64,000 bases of DNA from the NCBI RefSeq assembly GCF_016758195.1, contig NZ_QYAC01000004.1, positions 218,283 to 282,282 on the forward strand. Reading direction: 5' to 3'. Below the pieces are notes generated by a model. The model was not told the DNA's origin. It saw nothing but the letters and a program-made list of their open reading frames with translations, and ran no database searches. The translations under genes and the position numbers were made by a program. Each line of letters starts with the position of its first letter. The first letter of the stretch is position 1. Positions 33,501-45,546 of the stretch are shown one piece after another. Source of the DNA: Leucobacter chromiireducens subsp. solipictus (GTDB lineage: Bacteria; Actinomycetota; Actinomycetes; Actinomycetales; Microbacteriaceae).

Positions 33501-34128
33501 CTCGCGCGAAGAGCGGCACCAACTGGGTCACGATGTGGGCGACGGCTTCGTCGAAGCCCCAGTGGTTGTGCGGGGCGACCGTCGCGGACACCTTGATCGA
33601 GACGTAATCGATGTCGTCCCGCGCAAGCAGGGCGTGGGTGCCGGCGAGGCGGCGCTCGGCTTCGCGGTTTCCGAGGATCGCCTCGCCGAGGAGGTTGACG
33701 TTGAGGCGCACCCCGTCGCCGGTGATCTTTCTGATCGCCGGTCCGAGCTTCGCGTCGCTCGCGTCGACGATGAGGTGGCGCACCATGCGCCGCAGCACGC
33801 GGCGGGCGACGGGGACGACGAGCCAGGGGAACGGGCGCGCCAGGGCGCCGCCGACCCGGATGGCGGCGCGCATGGGCGCGGGGAGAAACGCGGGGGTCAG
33901 CGGCACCAGCGCGCGGAGTCGCGCCGCCGCAACGCGAACGTCCTCCGACCGCACCACGCCGTCGACGAAGCCCACGGTGAAGTCGAGCCCCCGCGGATCA
34001 CGGAGCACCCCGGCGAGGAGCTCCGCGGAGGCATCGGCGGGGATCGTGGCCGCGGTGGCCGTCCACTTCCGCGCGAGCGCGACGGCGGCATCGGCGAGTT
34101 CCTGGGGTCGCGCAAGGGTGGGGGTCAC
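30571..34128 (-). CDS. putA: Bifunctional proline dehydrogenase / L-glutamate gamma-semialdehyde dehydrogenase
   Basis: At 1185 residues this is the fused enzyme that oxidises proline to pyrroline-5-carboxylate (FAD) and then to glutamate (NAD). The N-terminal ProDH barrel includes YVSIKVSATVAPHNHWG, FINLDMEEYKDLDLTLRVF and VRLVKGANLPMEL. The aldehyde dehydrogenase half has LLAETSGKNAIIVTP (Glu) and GHAGQKCSAASLV (catalytic Cys, about residue 763), with FGGWKKSAIGPGAKAGG later. About 190 C-terminal residues follow. No ribbon-helix-helix domain is present at the N-terminus, so regulation must come from elsewhere, probably the divergent LysR protein. GTG start after AAAGG. Confidence 0.95.
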   Translation of the reverse strand: MTPTLARPQELADAAVALARKWTATAATIPADASAELLAGVLRDPRGLDFTVGFVDGVVRSEDVRVAAARLRALVPLTPAFLPAPMRAAIRVGGALARPFPWLVVPVARRVLRRMVRHLIVDASDAKLGPAIRKITGDGVRLNVNLLGEAILGNREAERRLAGTHALLARDDIDYVSIKVSATVAPHNHWGFDEAVAHIVTQLVPLFARASAATPRKFINLDMEEYKDLDLTLRVFTEILERPEFRDLEAGIVLQAYLPDALGAMIRLQDWAAARVAAGGAPIKVRLVKGANLPMELVDAAIHGWPAATWGTKQETDTSYKAVLDYALTPERVRNVRVGVAGHNLFDIALAWVLAQARGAERGVEFEMLLGMATGQAEAVRRDVGAILRYVPVVHPAEFDVAIAYLIRRLEEGASTENFMSAVFEIADDASLFAREEARFRASLAALTQITADGDPALLAVPPPNRVQDRRRSVTDGLAARVEARVLAGRTGSFANTPDSDQDLPGNHEWARGIARRMVTSTLGREQIAAARVASDAALDEILDRARSAAASWQELGADGRARILHRAGELLEARRAEHLEVMGAECGKTLDQGDPEVSEAIDFAHYYAMLGQQLERVDGARYRPVQLTAVIPPWNFPVAIPAGGTLAALAAGSAVVIKPATSAARSGAVMVQALWDAGVPREVLQLVQFPDRELGSRLVSDDRIDRLILTGAYDTAAHFRALRPELPLLAETSGKNAIIVTPHADLDLAARDVVQSAFGHAGQKCSAASLVILVGSVARSTRFRAQLLDAARSLRVGTPEQLDTQLGPVIAPPSRKLLRGLTELGPGERWLIEPRPVTHDSPLARDERGAPTLWSPGIREGVARGSEFHLTEYFGPILGIMTTDSLDAAIDVVNDIDYGLTSGLHSLDQAEVGRWLDRVQAGNLYVNRGTTGAIVRRQPFGGWKKSAIGPGAKAGGPNYLHALGSWEDAPGAWARIAPRAAAAPLLDAASNAGISEAACGWLRDAASSDARAWDTEFGRARDASQLGVERNVFRYRPVPVTVRISDAAPLHHAVRVLLAGLAAGARMTVSSGQELPTALARACAEAGIAATIEDRDRWAERVRGLAAVEGPGAAARIRLVAGEDRDTEREAITRASLGKPDLAVSDGAVVSAGRVEMLPFLREQAVSMTAHRFGTPIALDPGLF

Positions 34129-34284
34129 GTCCGGCCTTTCTCGGTGCCACCGGCTTCCGCGCCGGTGGGGATACCTGCCAGTGTTCCGCGCCCGTATGAT
34201 GAAGTACAGCGCGCGCTATTGACCGATACCGTTCAGATTCTCTACACGATCACCCGAGCCGCGCACCGGGAAGGAGCCCGCGCC

Positions 34285-35202
34285 GTGCTGGACATGAAAC
34301 GCCTCAGGCTCCTCCGCGAACTCCAGGCTCGCGGCACGATCCGCGCCGTCGCCGAGGCGCTGAACTACAGCCCGTCCGCGGTCTCCCAGCAGTTGAGCCT
34401 GCTCGAGGCGGAAAGCGATACCCAACTCCTCCGCAAGGTCGGCCGCAACGTGGTCCTCACCGCCGCGGGCGACGTCCTCGCGAACGAGGCCGAAGGGCTG
34501 CTCGCCGGCCTCGAACGGGCCGAGGCCGCCCTGCACCGCGCGCGCGACGAGGTCCGGGGGACGGTGCGCATCGCGGCGTTCCAGTCGGCGTTCCTCGCCC
34601 TCATCCCCGCCGCCCTGCAGATCCTGCGCGCACGCGCGCCGAAGCTGCGCCTCGAGGTCCTTCACTGGGAGCCGGGTGAGGCGCTCCAGGAGACGGCGGC
34701 CCGCGGCTTCGACCTCGTGATCGCCGAGGAATACCCCGGCCACTCGCGCGCGTTTCTCGCGGGACTCGATCGCGTACCGCTCGTGCACGATCCGATCCTG
34801 CTCGCGCTCCCGCCGCACGGCGCGGGCGACCCGCGCTTCGACGCCACCCAGGAGCTCGGCGAGCTGGCGGGACTCCCCTGGGTGCTCGAGCCGGCCGGCA
34901 CGGCGACCCGATCGTGGGCCGAGCAGCTCTGCCGCGCCGCGGGATTCGAGCCCGATGTGCGCTTCGAAACCTCCGACCTGCAGGCGCACCACCGCCTCAT
35001 CGCCACGGGCAACGCCGCGGGCGTGCTCCCCGGGCTCGCCCACGTGAGCGGGGCAGTGCGCCTCGTGCCACTCCCCGGGAACCCGCGGCGCACCGTCTTC
35101 AGCGCCGCACGCGCCGCGCAGCAGGGGCACCCCGCGCTTGCGGCCGTGCGCACCGCGCTCGCCGAAGCCGCCGCCGCGCACCGCGAACCCGCAGGAGATT
35201 GA
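34285..35202 (+). CDS. LysR family transcriptional regulator
   Basis: This 305-residue protein has the LysR winged HTH at residues 4-60 (KRLRLLRELQARGTIRAVAE, YSPSAVSQQLSLLEAE) and a type 2 periplasmic-binding-like effector domain (GTVRIAAFQSAFLALIPAAL). It is divergent from putA, a position that makes it the likely proline-responsive regulator of putA (inference). AAGGAG lies 8 bases before the GTG; a TATGAT at 34195-34200 is a plausible -10 for this gene. Its 3' end runs into a 19-bp tandem repeat that codes for the final residues. Confidence 0.88.
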   Translation: MLDMKRLRLLRELQARGTIRAVAEALNYSPSAVSQQLSLLEAESDTQLLRKVGRNVVLTAAGDVLANEAEGLLAGLERAEAALHRARDEVRGTVRIAAFQSAFLALIPAALQILRARAPKLRLEVLHWEPGEALQETAARGFDLVIAEEYPGHSRAFLAGLDRVPLVHDPILLALPPHGAGDPRFDATQELGELAGLPWVLEPAGTATRSWAEQLCRAAGFEPDVRFETSDLQAHHRLIATGNAAGVLPGLAHVSGAVRLVPLPGNPRRTVFSAARAAQQGHPALAAVRTALAEAAAAHREPAGD

Positions 35203-35241
35203 CGAACCCGCAGGTGACTGACGAACCCGCAGGAGATTCAC
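35185..35241. repeat. Three tandem copies of a 19-bp repeat
   Basis: GAACCCGCAGGAGATTGAC, GAACCCGCAGGTGACTGAC and GAACCCGCAGGAGATTCAC follow one another without gaps, then a degenerate partial copy GATCGCGCAGGAG. The first copy contains the LysR gene's stop codon. The array looks like a slippage expansion; it might also affect transcription termination. No palindrome is formed. Confidence 0.8.
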
Positions 35242-35302
35242 GATCGCGCAGGAGCGCCGACCCCCGATCGGGGACCTCGCGCGAGAATCTCCGTGCTGAT
35301 CG

Positions 35303-36139
35303 TCACCCGGACGCCCCGCTGAGCATCGCCGCCGCGGCCACCACGAGGAGGCCGGGATAGGCGATCGCATGGATCCGGTCGGGAATCCGCGGCGGGTGCC
35401 GTCGCACCCAGACGATCACGGGGAGGGCACCGAGCAGGAGCGCGCCCGCGGCCGCGGGATCGACCGCGCCCCAGGTGTGCGCGGCGCTGAGCGCGGCCCC
35501 GGATCCGAGCGTGAGGAACACGAGCAAGGCCGGCGCGCTGATCACGAGGGTCAACGGGTTCGCGAGTGCCGCCGCGACCGCCATCGGCGCCCCCGCACGC
35601 CGCAGCAGCGGCACCGTCATCACGCTGCCCCCGACGCCGAGCGCCGCCGCAAGCGCGCCGATCGGGAACCCGGCCGCACCCGGAATCCCCAGGCGGCCGC
35701 GCGGCGACGACGCCGGCGCGGCGGCCGGCGCGCTGGGCCGCAGAAAACCCGGGCGCACGAGCACGTCCGCGAGGGTCAGCGCCAGGTAGGCCACGAACCC
35801 CCACCGCACGGCCTGGCCCGGCACCCACATGCCGAGCAGCGCGCCGGCCATGCCGCCCAGCGCCAAGAGCGGGAGCAACCACCCGGTGCCCCGGATCCTG
35901 CGGAGGGTGGCGCGCGGCGTGGCGGCCGTCGCGACCGCGGCGTTCGCGAGCATCACCGCGGCGGAGGTCCCGATCGCCACGGTGATCGCCGCGGGGCCGA
36001 GGCCGCGATCGACCCAGGTCATGACGGGGACCGCCACGAAGCCGCCCCCGAAACCGAACAGCACGGTCGTGAGCCCGCTCAGCGCGCCGATCAGGACGAG
36101 CATTCCACACACGGCTGGCCACCCCGAGAAATCAATCAT
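35303..36139 (-). CDS. TauE/SafE family sulfite/anion exporter
   Basis: The 278-residue membrane protein has eight or so hydrophobic helices and the TauE/SafE signature region LSGLTTVLFGFGGGFVAVPV at the N-terminus, repeated as GALAAALGVGGSVMTVPLL in the second half. Members export sulfite, sulfoacetate or other organic anions, or act as general anion permeases; substrate not determined. It is divergent from an AraC-family regulator, which probably controls it. The 83-base intergenic region carries both promoters. Confidence 0.88.
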   Translation of the reverse strand: MIDFSGWPAVCGMLVLIGALSGLTTVLFGFGGGFVAVPVMTWVDRGLGPAAITVAIGTSAAVMLANAAVATAATPRATLRRIRGTGWLLPLLALGGMAGALLGMWVPGQAVRWGFVAYLALTLADVLVRPGFLRPSAPAAAPASSPRGRLGIPGAAGFPIGALAAALGVGGSVMTVPLLRRAGAPMAVAAALANPLTLVISAPALLVFLTLGSGAALSAAHTWGAVDPAAAGALLLGALPVIVWVRRHPPRIPDRIHAIAYPGLLVVAAAAMLSGASG

Positions 36140-36222
36140 GCACCCAGTTCAGCAGGACTCGCGGTGTCTGACATTCGATTGTTCGCAGAGTTTCTTCGAG
36201 AATTGGACACTAGCCTGGACCC

Positions 36223-37023
36223 ATGATCGAGCCGCCCGCCTTTCGCCCGCACACGGTGCTGGCCGAGCGCGACCGCCTGCCGCGCGCCGTGCTCGCCATC
36301 GCCACGAGCTACCCACCGAGCTACACCCTGGACTGGCACGAGCACCGGCGGGCGCAACTGCTCTACGGCGCCACCGGAACGATGATCGTGGAAACCGCGG
36401 CGGGCCGCTGGACCGTCCCCTCAGAGCGCGCGGTCGTGATCCCGCCCGGCGTGTCCCACCGGGTCCAGTTCCTCGGCGTCCGGACGCACAGCCTGTATCT
36501 CGAACCCGCGGCGGTGCCCTGGTGGCCCGAGTCGTGCGCCGTCGTCGACGTGTCGCCCCTGCTCCGCGAACTGCTCGGCGCGGCCGTGCACATGGCACCG
36601 GAGTACGCGGCGGGCGGCCGGGACGCGGCCCTCGCCGCGCTGCTCCTCCACGAACTCGCGGCCCTGAGCACGCTCCCCTTTCACGTGGAGCTCCCCCGCG
36701 ACCCCGCGCTTGCGGCGCTGTGTCGCGCCTACCTCGCGACCCCTGATGCGCGGGTGAGTAACGCTGACTGGGCCCGCGCCAGCGCGCGCAGCGAGCGGGC
36801 GCTGAGTCGCAGCTTCAGCGCCGACACCGGGCACAGCCCGGCGGCGTGGCGGCTGCGCGCCCGGCTGCTGTCCGCGCTTCCCCGACTGCGGGAGGCGAAC
36901 GTGACGACGGTCGCGCACGAGCTCGGCTATGCCACTCCCGCCGCGTTCACGGCGGCGTTCAGCCGTGAATTCGGGAGTCCCCCGTCGGCGTATGCCGGAC
37001 GGAGCCTCAGTCCTCGACGATGA
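36223..37023 (+). CDS. AraC family transcriptional regulator with cupin sensor domain
   Basis: The 266-residue protein has an N-terminal cupin-like domain (LDWHEHRRAQLLYGATGTMI, VIPPGVSHRVQF) and a C-terminal double HTH (SERALSRSFSADTGHSPAAW, VAHELGYATPAAFTAAFSRE, FGSPPSAYAG). The cupin His pattern suggests metal or small-ligand sensing. The ATG has no ribosome binding site but TAGCCT at 36211-36216 ends 6 bases upstream (leaderless pattern). It is divergent from the TauE/SafE exporter gene and overlaps the convergent DUF308 gene by 17 bases. Confidence 0.88.
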   Translation: MIEPPAFRPHTVLAERDRLPRAVLAIATSYPPSYTLDWHEHRRAQLLYGATGTMIVETAAGRWTVPSERAVVIPPGVSHRVQFLGVRTHSLYLEPAAVPWWPESCAVVDVSPLLRELLGAAVHMAPEYAAGGRDAALAALLLHELAALSTLPFHVELPRDPALAALCRAYLATPDARVSNADWARASARSERALSRSFSADTGHSPAAWRLRARLLSALPRLREANVTTVAHELGYATPAAFTAAFSREFGSPPSAYAGRSLSPRR

Positions 37024-37573
37024 TCGTGGTGCGATCGATCCGCGTCTTGCGCATCCCGATCGCGCCCCAGATCAGCGAGCCTCCGAAGGCGAGCATGGCG
37101 AGGCCCGCGCAGAACGCGACGATGCCGAGCGCCGTTGCCGGCCAGATCAGCGCAAAAATGCCGCCGAGGATGGCGAGCACTCCCGGGACGAGCAGCCAGC
37201 CACTCCGCGGCCCGCCGGCGCGCGCGCCGAGCGCGATCCACACCACGCCGGTCACGAGCATGGTGGCCCCGACGACCACAACGAGCGCCTGCACGGTGAA
37301 CTCCGCAAACACGATCGCGAGCAGCCCGGCGAGCAGGAAGAGCGCGCCGACCACCCGCGCGGCACCGGCAGGGCCCTGCCGCACGAGCATCGCCAGCCCG
37401 TTTGCCATGAGCGCGATCCCGAACAGCACCGCCAGGATATTGCTCGCCGTCACGAACGGCCAGACCACCAGGCCAATCCCGGCAAGCAGCACCACGATGC
37501 CCACGGCCAGCACGGCGCCCCAGGGCGCGCGGCGCGGCTCCGCGGTAATGATCCGGATCTCGGGCTCGTTCAT
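37007..37573 (-). CDS. HdeD/DUF308 family membrane protein
   Basis: This 188-residue protein has six hydrophobic helices arranged as three similar hairpins, including GIGLVVWPFVTASNILAVLF and GIFALIWPATALGIVAFCAG. The repeated WP..A...L pattern is that of the DUF308/HdeD family, which in enterobacteria is linked to acid resistance. No enzyme residues are seen. The start at ATG 37573 gives MNEPEIRII; the ORF continues upstream without support. The gene stands alone and converges on the AraC gene. Confidence 0.82.
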   Translation of the reverse strand: MNEPEIRIITAEPRRAPWGAVLAVGIVVLLAGIGLVVWPFVTASNILAVLFGIALMANGLAMLVRQGPAGAARVVGALFLLAGLLAIVFAEFTVQALVVVVGATMLVTGVVWIALGARAGGPRSGWLLVPGVLAILGGIFALIWPATALGIVAFCAGLAMLAFGGSLIWGAIGMRKTRIDRTTIIVED

Positions 37574-37681
37574 GGCCACTCCTTCGCGTCTGCGTGACTG
37601 CCAGTATCCCACGCTCGGGGCATCCAGGGCCGCCGGATCGGGATGATCAGCGGCGCGCGGCACACCGGATCCGGCCCCCAC

Positions 37682-38632
37682 TCACTCGGGCGGGGCGAGC
37701 GTCTCGTCAAGAGGCACCGGTGCGTCCTGCTCGGCACCGCCCGCCTGGGGGTGGAACCTGGCGAGCCCCACCACCCCGATCACCGCGATCACGCCGGACA
37801 GCACGTAGGCGACCACGGCCCACGCCGGGGCCCCTGCCGCCTCGTGCAGGACCACGATCCCGATCAGGACGGCCACGATCGGATCGATCACGGTGAGTCC
37901 TGCAACCACGAGATCCGGTGGGCCCGAGGAGTATGCGTTCTGCACAAACACCATCCCGAGGAGCGCGCCCACGAGCAGCGCCGCGACGCACGCCCACGTC
38001 AGCCACTCAAACTCGCCCTGCTGCAGGCGCCCGATCACGGCCTTCGCGAACGTCGCGACGAAGCCGTACAGCACACCTGCGCCCACGATATACATCAGCG
38101 CGTAGCCTCGATGTCGGAACGCGATAAACAGCACGAACGCCAGCACGAGCACGACCCCGTACGTCACCAGGATCGTCGTGAGTTTCGCGTCCGTCACGAG
38201 TTGATCGCGCGCCGTGAACGCCGCGATCGTCACGAACGCGACGATCCCGAGCACCGCGAGCCCGAGCGAGGCGCGCACCCGTTTCCCGAGGTGCACCCCG
38301 CTCATGCGCGAGTTCAGGATCGAGGTGATGATCAGACCCGCTACCCCGATGGGTTGCACGATGATGAGCGGCGACAACGCCAGCGAGCCGATCTGAAACA
38401 GCACCGCAAGGCCCAGGAGCACCGTGCCCACCACCCATGAGGGGCGGGTCAGGAGGCTCCGGACGTGGGCCCAGGAGAGGCCGGATCCGGCGCTCTCCCC
38501 CACGATGCGCTCCACCTTGTTCAGGCCGCGGGACTGGTACTGCGCGCCGAAGGCGAGCAGACCAGCACCGACGAGCGCGAGTGGAATACCCAGGAACTGT
38601 TTCGGATCGAGCTCGCCGACGTGTTCGATCAT
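37682..38632 (-). CDS. DMT superfamily transporter (NIPA-like)
   Basis: This 316-residue protein has about nine hydrophobic segments. [20 protein letters not shown], followed by VLGIVAF and a C-terminal pair [13 protein letters not shown]...[12 protein letters not shown], fits the drug/metabolite transporter superfamily, and the overall pattern is close to the NIPA magnesium transporter-like branch common in actinobacteria. The substrate is unknown. Its ATG overlaps the gmk stop (ATGA), making it the last gene of the pyrimidine/gmk operon. Confidence 0.8.
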   Translation of the reverse strand: MIEHVGELDPKQFLGIPLALVGAGLLAFGAQYQSRGLNKVERIVGESAGSGLSWAHVRSLLTRPSWVVGTVLLGLAVLFQIGSLALSPLIIVQPIGVAGLIITSILNSRMSGVHLGKRVRASLGLAVLGIVAFVTIAAFTARDQLVTDAKLTTILVTYGVVLVLAFVLFIAFRHRGYALMYIVGAGVLYGFVATFAKAVIGRLQQGEFEWLTWACVAALLVGALLGMVFVQNAYSSGPPDLVVAGLTVIDPIVAVLIGIVVLHEAAGAPAWAVVAYVLSGVIAVIGVVGLARFHPQAGGAEQDAPVPLDETLAPPE

Positions 38633-39573
38633 GCCCGCGGGGATTCCCCGGACGGCGCGGACACTCCGCCGCGCATGATCTCCACCAGCCGGGCGGCCGC
38701 GAGCGGGACCTCGTCGTTCACGATGACCTCGTCGAACTCCTCGGCGGCCGCCAGCTCCACCTTCGCGGTTTCGAGCCGTCGCGCCCGCTCCTCGGAGTCC
38801 TCCGTGCCGCGACCCACGAGCCGGTTAACGAGTTCCTCCCAGCTCGGCGGCGCGAGGAACACCAGGCACGCCTCGGGCATGCTGGCGCGCACCTGGCGTG
38901 CGCCCTGCAGATCGATCTCGAGCAACATCAGCTCGCCCGCCTCCGCCGCGGCGAGCACGGGCCCGCGCGGGGTGCCATAGCGATACTTATTGTGAACGGT
39001 CGCCCACTCGAGGAGCTCGCCAGCGGCGAGCATCCGGTCGAAACCCTCGTCGGTGACGAAGAAGTAGTGCTCGCCCTCGACCTCGCCGGGGCGCGGCGCA
39101 CGCGTGGTCGCCGAGACGGACAGTCGCACCTCAGGATAGTGCTCGCGAATGTACGCCGCGACCGTGCCCTTGCCCACTGCCGTCGGGCCGGCGAGCACCG
39201 TCAGGGGCGGTCGCCCCGAACGTTCTGTCGCTCCCGTGCGTTCGCGCACAAAACGCTCGAGACGCTCGCGCTGCAGCACGCCCAAACCGCCGAGCCGCTT
39301 GCGCTCGGAAATGTCGAGCTGCTCGCGAACACGTTCCGCCTTCACCACACCAATCGCGGGGAAGGAGAGGAGGAAGTCGGTGATCCGGAGCGTTGCCGCG
39401 GGACTTCCCGCCTCATCGGCTTGCTCGAGCACGCGCAGCGGCGACACTTCACCGCTGCGCAAGCGTCGCTTCAGTTCCGCGCGCGCCTGACGCGCGGCAA
39501 TCGCTGCCCGGTTCGCGGCCACACGATCGACCGTGGGCATGTCACGAGCCGCACGATTCTCTGGACTACTCAT
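38629..39573 (-). CDS. gmk: Guanylate kinase with N-terminal mIHF-type domain
   Basis: At 314 residues this is over 100 residues longer than usual guanylate kinase. The C-terminal two thirds are Gmk (GMP + ATP to GDP + ADP): P-loop [20 protein letters not shown]-binding [21 protein letters not shown] and [12 protein letters not shown]. Residues ~15-110 match the mycobacterial integration host factor m[23 protein letters not shown], then [20 protein letters not shown] and [13 protein letters not shown]. In mycobacteria mihF is a separate gene next to gmk, so this is a fusion of neighbours. The ATG at 39573 follows GGAG by 5 bases. It lies downstream of pyrF. Confidence 0.9.
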   Translation of the reverse strand: MSSPENRAARDMPTVDRVAANRAAIAARQARAELKRRLRSGEVSPLRVLEQADEAGSPAATLRITDFLLSFPAIGVVKAERVREQLDISERKRLGGLGVLQRERLERFVRERTGATERSGRPPLTVLAGPTAVGKGTVAAYIREHYPEVRLSVSATTRAPRPGEVEGEHYFFVTDEGFDRMLAAGELLEWATVHNKYRYGTPRGPVLAAAEAGELMLLEIDLQGARQVRASMPEACLVFLAPPSWEELVNRLVGRGTEDSEERARRLETAKVELAAAEEFDEVIVNDEVPLAAARLVEIMRGGVSAPSGESPRA

Positions 39574-39624
39574 CTGGTCTCCACTCGTCAATTTTCCCAC
39601 CAGTGTGCCCCTCCTCCCAGGGTG

Positions 39625-40478
39625 TCACACCGTGAGCGCCGTCGCCACGGCGTCGGCCCGATCGCGCACCCGCGCGGCAAGTCCCTGTGCGCCGCCACTG
39701 AGCACGCTACGGGATTCATTGGCGAGCAGTGCCCACCCGAGCCCCCCGAAGATCTCCCCCGCGTCTTCGATCCGGGCCCCCTGGGCCCCGAAGCCCGGGG
39801 CGAGCACCGGCAGCGCCGGGCGCGCGGGCGGTGCGGTGACGTCGATCCCGAAATCGGACAGCTGCAGCGTCGCGCCGAGCACCACGCCGACGGAATTCAC
39901 GTGGTCGTCCTCCGGGTTCCCGGCGGAAAGCGCGTCGGCGACCATCGCTTGCGCGACCGTGCGGCCGTCCGCGCGGACGGCCTGCTGCACCTCGCGGGCC
40001 TCCGGGTTCGAGGTGGCGGCGAGGACAAACAGACCCTTGCCGTGATCCCGGACGTAGCCCGCCGCCCCATCCAGGCTCCCGAAGCCCTGGTAGGCCGTCA
40101 CCGTCATGGCGTCGGCCTCCAGGGGCGAGCCGGGCCGCAGCCAGGCGTCCGCGTACGCCGCAAAGCTGGAGCCGATGTCGCCGCGCTTCACATCCGCAAC
40201 GACCATCACCCCGGCCGCGCGCGCATCCGCGAAGATGCGCTCCAACGCCACGAAGCCCGCCGAGCCGAAGCGCTCGAAGAACGCGATCTGCGGCTTCACG
40301 CACGCGGCGACGCCGGCGGCGGCCGCGACAACCTCGCGGCCCATCCGCTCGGCCCCGGCCGCATCGTCGGCGAGCCCCCACTCGGCGAGCAGCGGCGCGT
40401 GGGGGTCGATGCCCACGCACAGGTGCCGCTTCGCGGCGAGCTCCGAGGCGAGCCGGGTGCCGAACGGAATCGCGCTCA

Positions 40479-40479
<1 letters not shown>
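39625..40479 (-). CDS. pyrF: Orotidine 5'-phosphate decarboxylase
   Basis: The 284-residue enzyme decarboxylates OMP to UMP, the last step of de novo pyrimidine synthesis. The active site is VVADVKRGDIGSSFAAYADA (Lys and Asp, about residue 95), with LCVGIDPHAPLLAEWGL at the N-terminus and PVLAPGFGAQG near the end. These are typical of the longer actinobacterial (type 2) PyrF. Its ATG shares one base with the carB TGA stop, so translation is coupled. A 51-base gap precedes gmk. Confidence 0.95.
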
Positions 40480-43784
<3,305 letters not shown>

Positions 43785-43789
43785 ACTTC

Positions 43790-44998
43790 TTAGGCTCCCT
43801 GAGTGGTGGTGTCGGCGGCTGCGGCGCGGTCGTGGACCAGGGCGCGGAAGCGGTCGAACAGGTAGAAGGCGTCGTGCGGGCCGGCGGCGGCCTCAGGGTG
43901 GTACTGCACCGAGAACGCGGGGATGTCGAGGCATTCGAGCCCCTCGACCACCTGATCGTTCAGGCTGACGTGGCTCACCTGCACGCGGCCGAAGCCCGCG
44001 GGTGAGTCCACCTCACCCTCGATCGGCACATCCACGGCGAAGCCGTGGTTCTGAGCGGTGATCTCCACGCGACCGGTGCGCTTGTCCATGACCGGCTGGT
44101 TGATCCCGCGGTGACCGAAGGGCAGCTTGTACGTCTCGAAGCCGAGCGCGCGGCCGAGCAGCTGGTTGCCGAAGCAGATCCCGAAGTACGGGATGCCGTC
44201 GCGCAGCAGCTCGCGCAGCAGCTCCACGTGGCCGTCGCTCGCCGCGGGGTCGCCCGGGCCGTTCGAGTAGAACAGGGCGTCCGGCGCGAGTTCGCGGATC
44301 TCCGCCAGCGTGGTGCTCGCCGGGAGCACGGTCACGTCGAAGCCGTGGTCGGCGAGGTAGCCCACCGTGGCACGCTTGATCCCGAGATCCAGCACCGCGA
44401 TCGACCCGACGCGCTCAACGCCCGCGGTCACGGGAACGTCGTAGCGCTCGGGGGTCGTGACCTCTTCGGAGAGGTTCTTCCCGGCCATGCCGCCCTGCTC
44501 GCGCACGAGCGCCAGCTGCTCGTCGTCGGAGAGCGCGAAATCGGCACCCGAGAACACGCCGGCGCGCATCGCGCCCGCGGAGCGGATCTTCCGCGTCACC
44601 GCGCGCGTGTCAACGCCCGAGATGCCGACGACGCCATCGTTCACGAGGTCCTCGTCGAGCGAGCGCTCCGCGCGGAAGTTCGAGATGCGACGTGCGGGGT
44701 CGCGGACCACAAAGCCCGAGACCCAGATCTTGCGCGATTCCATGTCCGTGTCGTTGACGCCCGTGTTGCCGATGTGCGGCGCGGTCATCAGAACGATCTG
44801 GCCCGCGTAGGACGGGTCAGTCAGCGTCTCCTGATAGCCCGTCATGCCGGTCGAGAACACGACCTCGCCGAGCGTGCGGCCCGTCGCCCCGTAGGCGCGG
44901 CCCGAGTATCGCGTGCCGTCCTCAAGTACGAGCACCGCGGCGCCCTCGGCCGCCGCGGATGCGGGCGGTACCGTCACTTCGGTCGTATTCGTGGTCAC
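43790..44998 (-). CDS. carA: Carbamoyl-phosphate synthase small subunit (glutaminase)
   Basis: The 402-residue subunit hydrolyses glutamine and channels ammonia to CarB. It has [18 protein letters not shown] at the start of the N-terminal domain, then the class I amidotransferase domain with the nucleophile in [15 protein letters not shown] (Cys about residue 267) and the His-Glu pair in [12 protein letters not shown]. The GTG at 44998 follows GGAGG by 5 bases and overlaps the end of the preceding membrane-protein gene (GTGA), so the long upstream ORF extension is not used. Confidence 0.95.
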   Translation of the reverse strand: MTTNTTEVTVPPASAAAEGAAVLVLEDGTRYSGRAYGATGRTLGEVVFSTGMTGYQETLTDPSYAGQIVLMTAPHIGNTGVNDTDMESRKIWVSGFVVRDPARRISNFRAERSLDEDLVNDGVVGISGVDTRAVTRKIRSAGAMRAGVFSGADFALSDDEQLALVREQGGMAGKNLSEEVTTPERYDVPVTAGVERVGSIAVLDLGIKRATVGYLADHGFDVTVLPASTTLAEIRELAPDALFYSNGPGDPAASDGHVELLRELLRDGIPYFGICFGNQLLGRALGFETYKLPFGHRGINQPVMDKRTGRVEITAQNHGFAVDVPIEGEVDSPAGFGRVQVSHVSLNDQVVEGLECLDIPAFSVQYHPEAAAGPHDAFYLFDRFRALVHDRAAAADTTTQGA

Positions 44999-45546
44999 GC
45001 GTCCTCCTGGGTCGTGGTCTGAGTGGGTGTGTGCGCGGCGCTCGGAGCGAGCACCGCGGAAACTGCGTCCGCGAAGCGCTGCTGCTCCGCGGGATCCGTG
45101 AATCGGAAACTGGATTCGACCGGTTGCGGGGCGCGATCGCCCGCACCGGAAAGCTGCCATTGCAGCAGCGAGAGGCCGTCACGCTCGACCGCTTTCCCGA
45201 CGCGACCCGAGGCCGTCCCGGTGCCGCGCAGCTGCGCGCGCGGGATCAGCACGGCGGCTTCGCCCGTGACCGCGATCGAGACCCCGTCGCGGCGGACCGT
45301 CACCTCGGCGAACCCCTTGTAGCGCAGCCCCGGCACGGCGACCCGCTCGAGGGGTGCCCCCTCCGGGGTCGTCGAGACGTAGCTGGCGCGCGGGAAGTTC
45401 GCGAGCACCTCGCCGGAGAGCGGTGCGGTGGACGGTGCGGCGGCGCTCGCGCCCCGTCGCGTCCGCCCGCGCCACGCGATCCACATGCCGGCGAACGCCA
45501 GCACGGCGATCGCGGACATCATGATGATGAAACTGGTGCGGCTCAT
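44995..45546 (-). CDS. Conserved membrane-anchored protein between pyrC and carA (PH-like domain)
   Basis: This 183-residue protein has one N-terminal membrane helix ([19 protein letters not shown]), a short linker and a cytoplasmic or extracellular domain of about 130 residues ([58 protein letters not shown]). The order of strands ending in a helix resembles the bacterial PH-like domain family, and a gene of this kind is found at this place of the pyrimidine operon in many actinobacteria (from memory). Its function is not known. Overlaps on both sides (ATGA with pyrC, GTGA with carA) tie it to the operon. Confidence 0.75.
   Translation of the reverse strand: MSRTSFIIMMSAIAVLAFAGMWIAWRGRTRRGASAAAPSTAPLSGEVLANFPRASYVSTTPEGAPLERVAVPGLRYKGFAEVTVRRDGVSIAVTGEAAVLIPRAQLRGTGTASGRVGKAVERDGLSLLQWQLSGAGDRAPQPVESSFRFTDPAEQQRFADAVSAVLAPSAAHTPTQTTTQEDA

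Noticed and set aside
32944..34284. 447-codon N-terminal extension of the LysR protein
   Set aside because: It is antisense to putA; the LysR HTH starts right after the GTG at 34285, which has an AAGGAG.
35185..35260. Possible CRISPR array
   Set aside because: The units are contiguous 19-bp tandem repeats with no spacers, and no cas genes are near.
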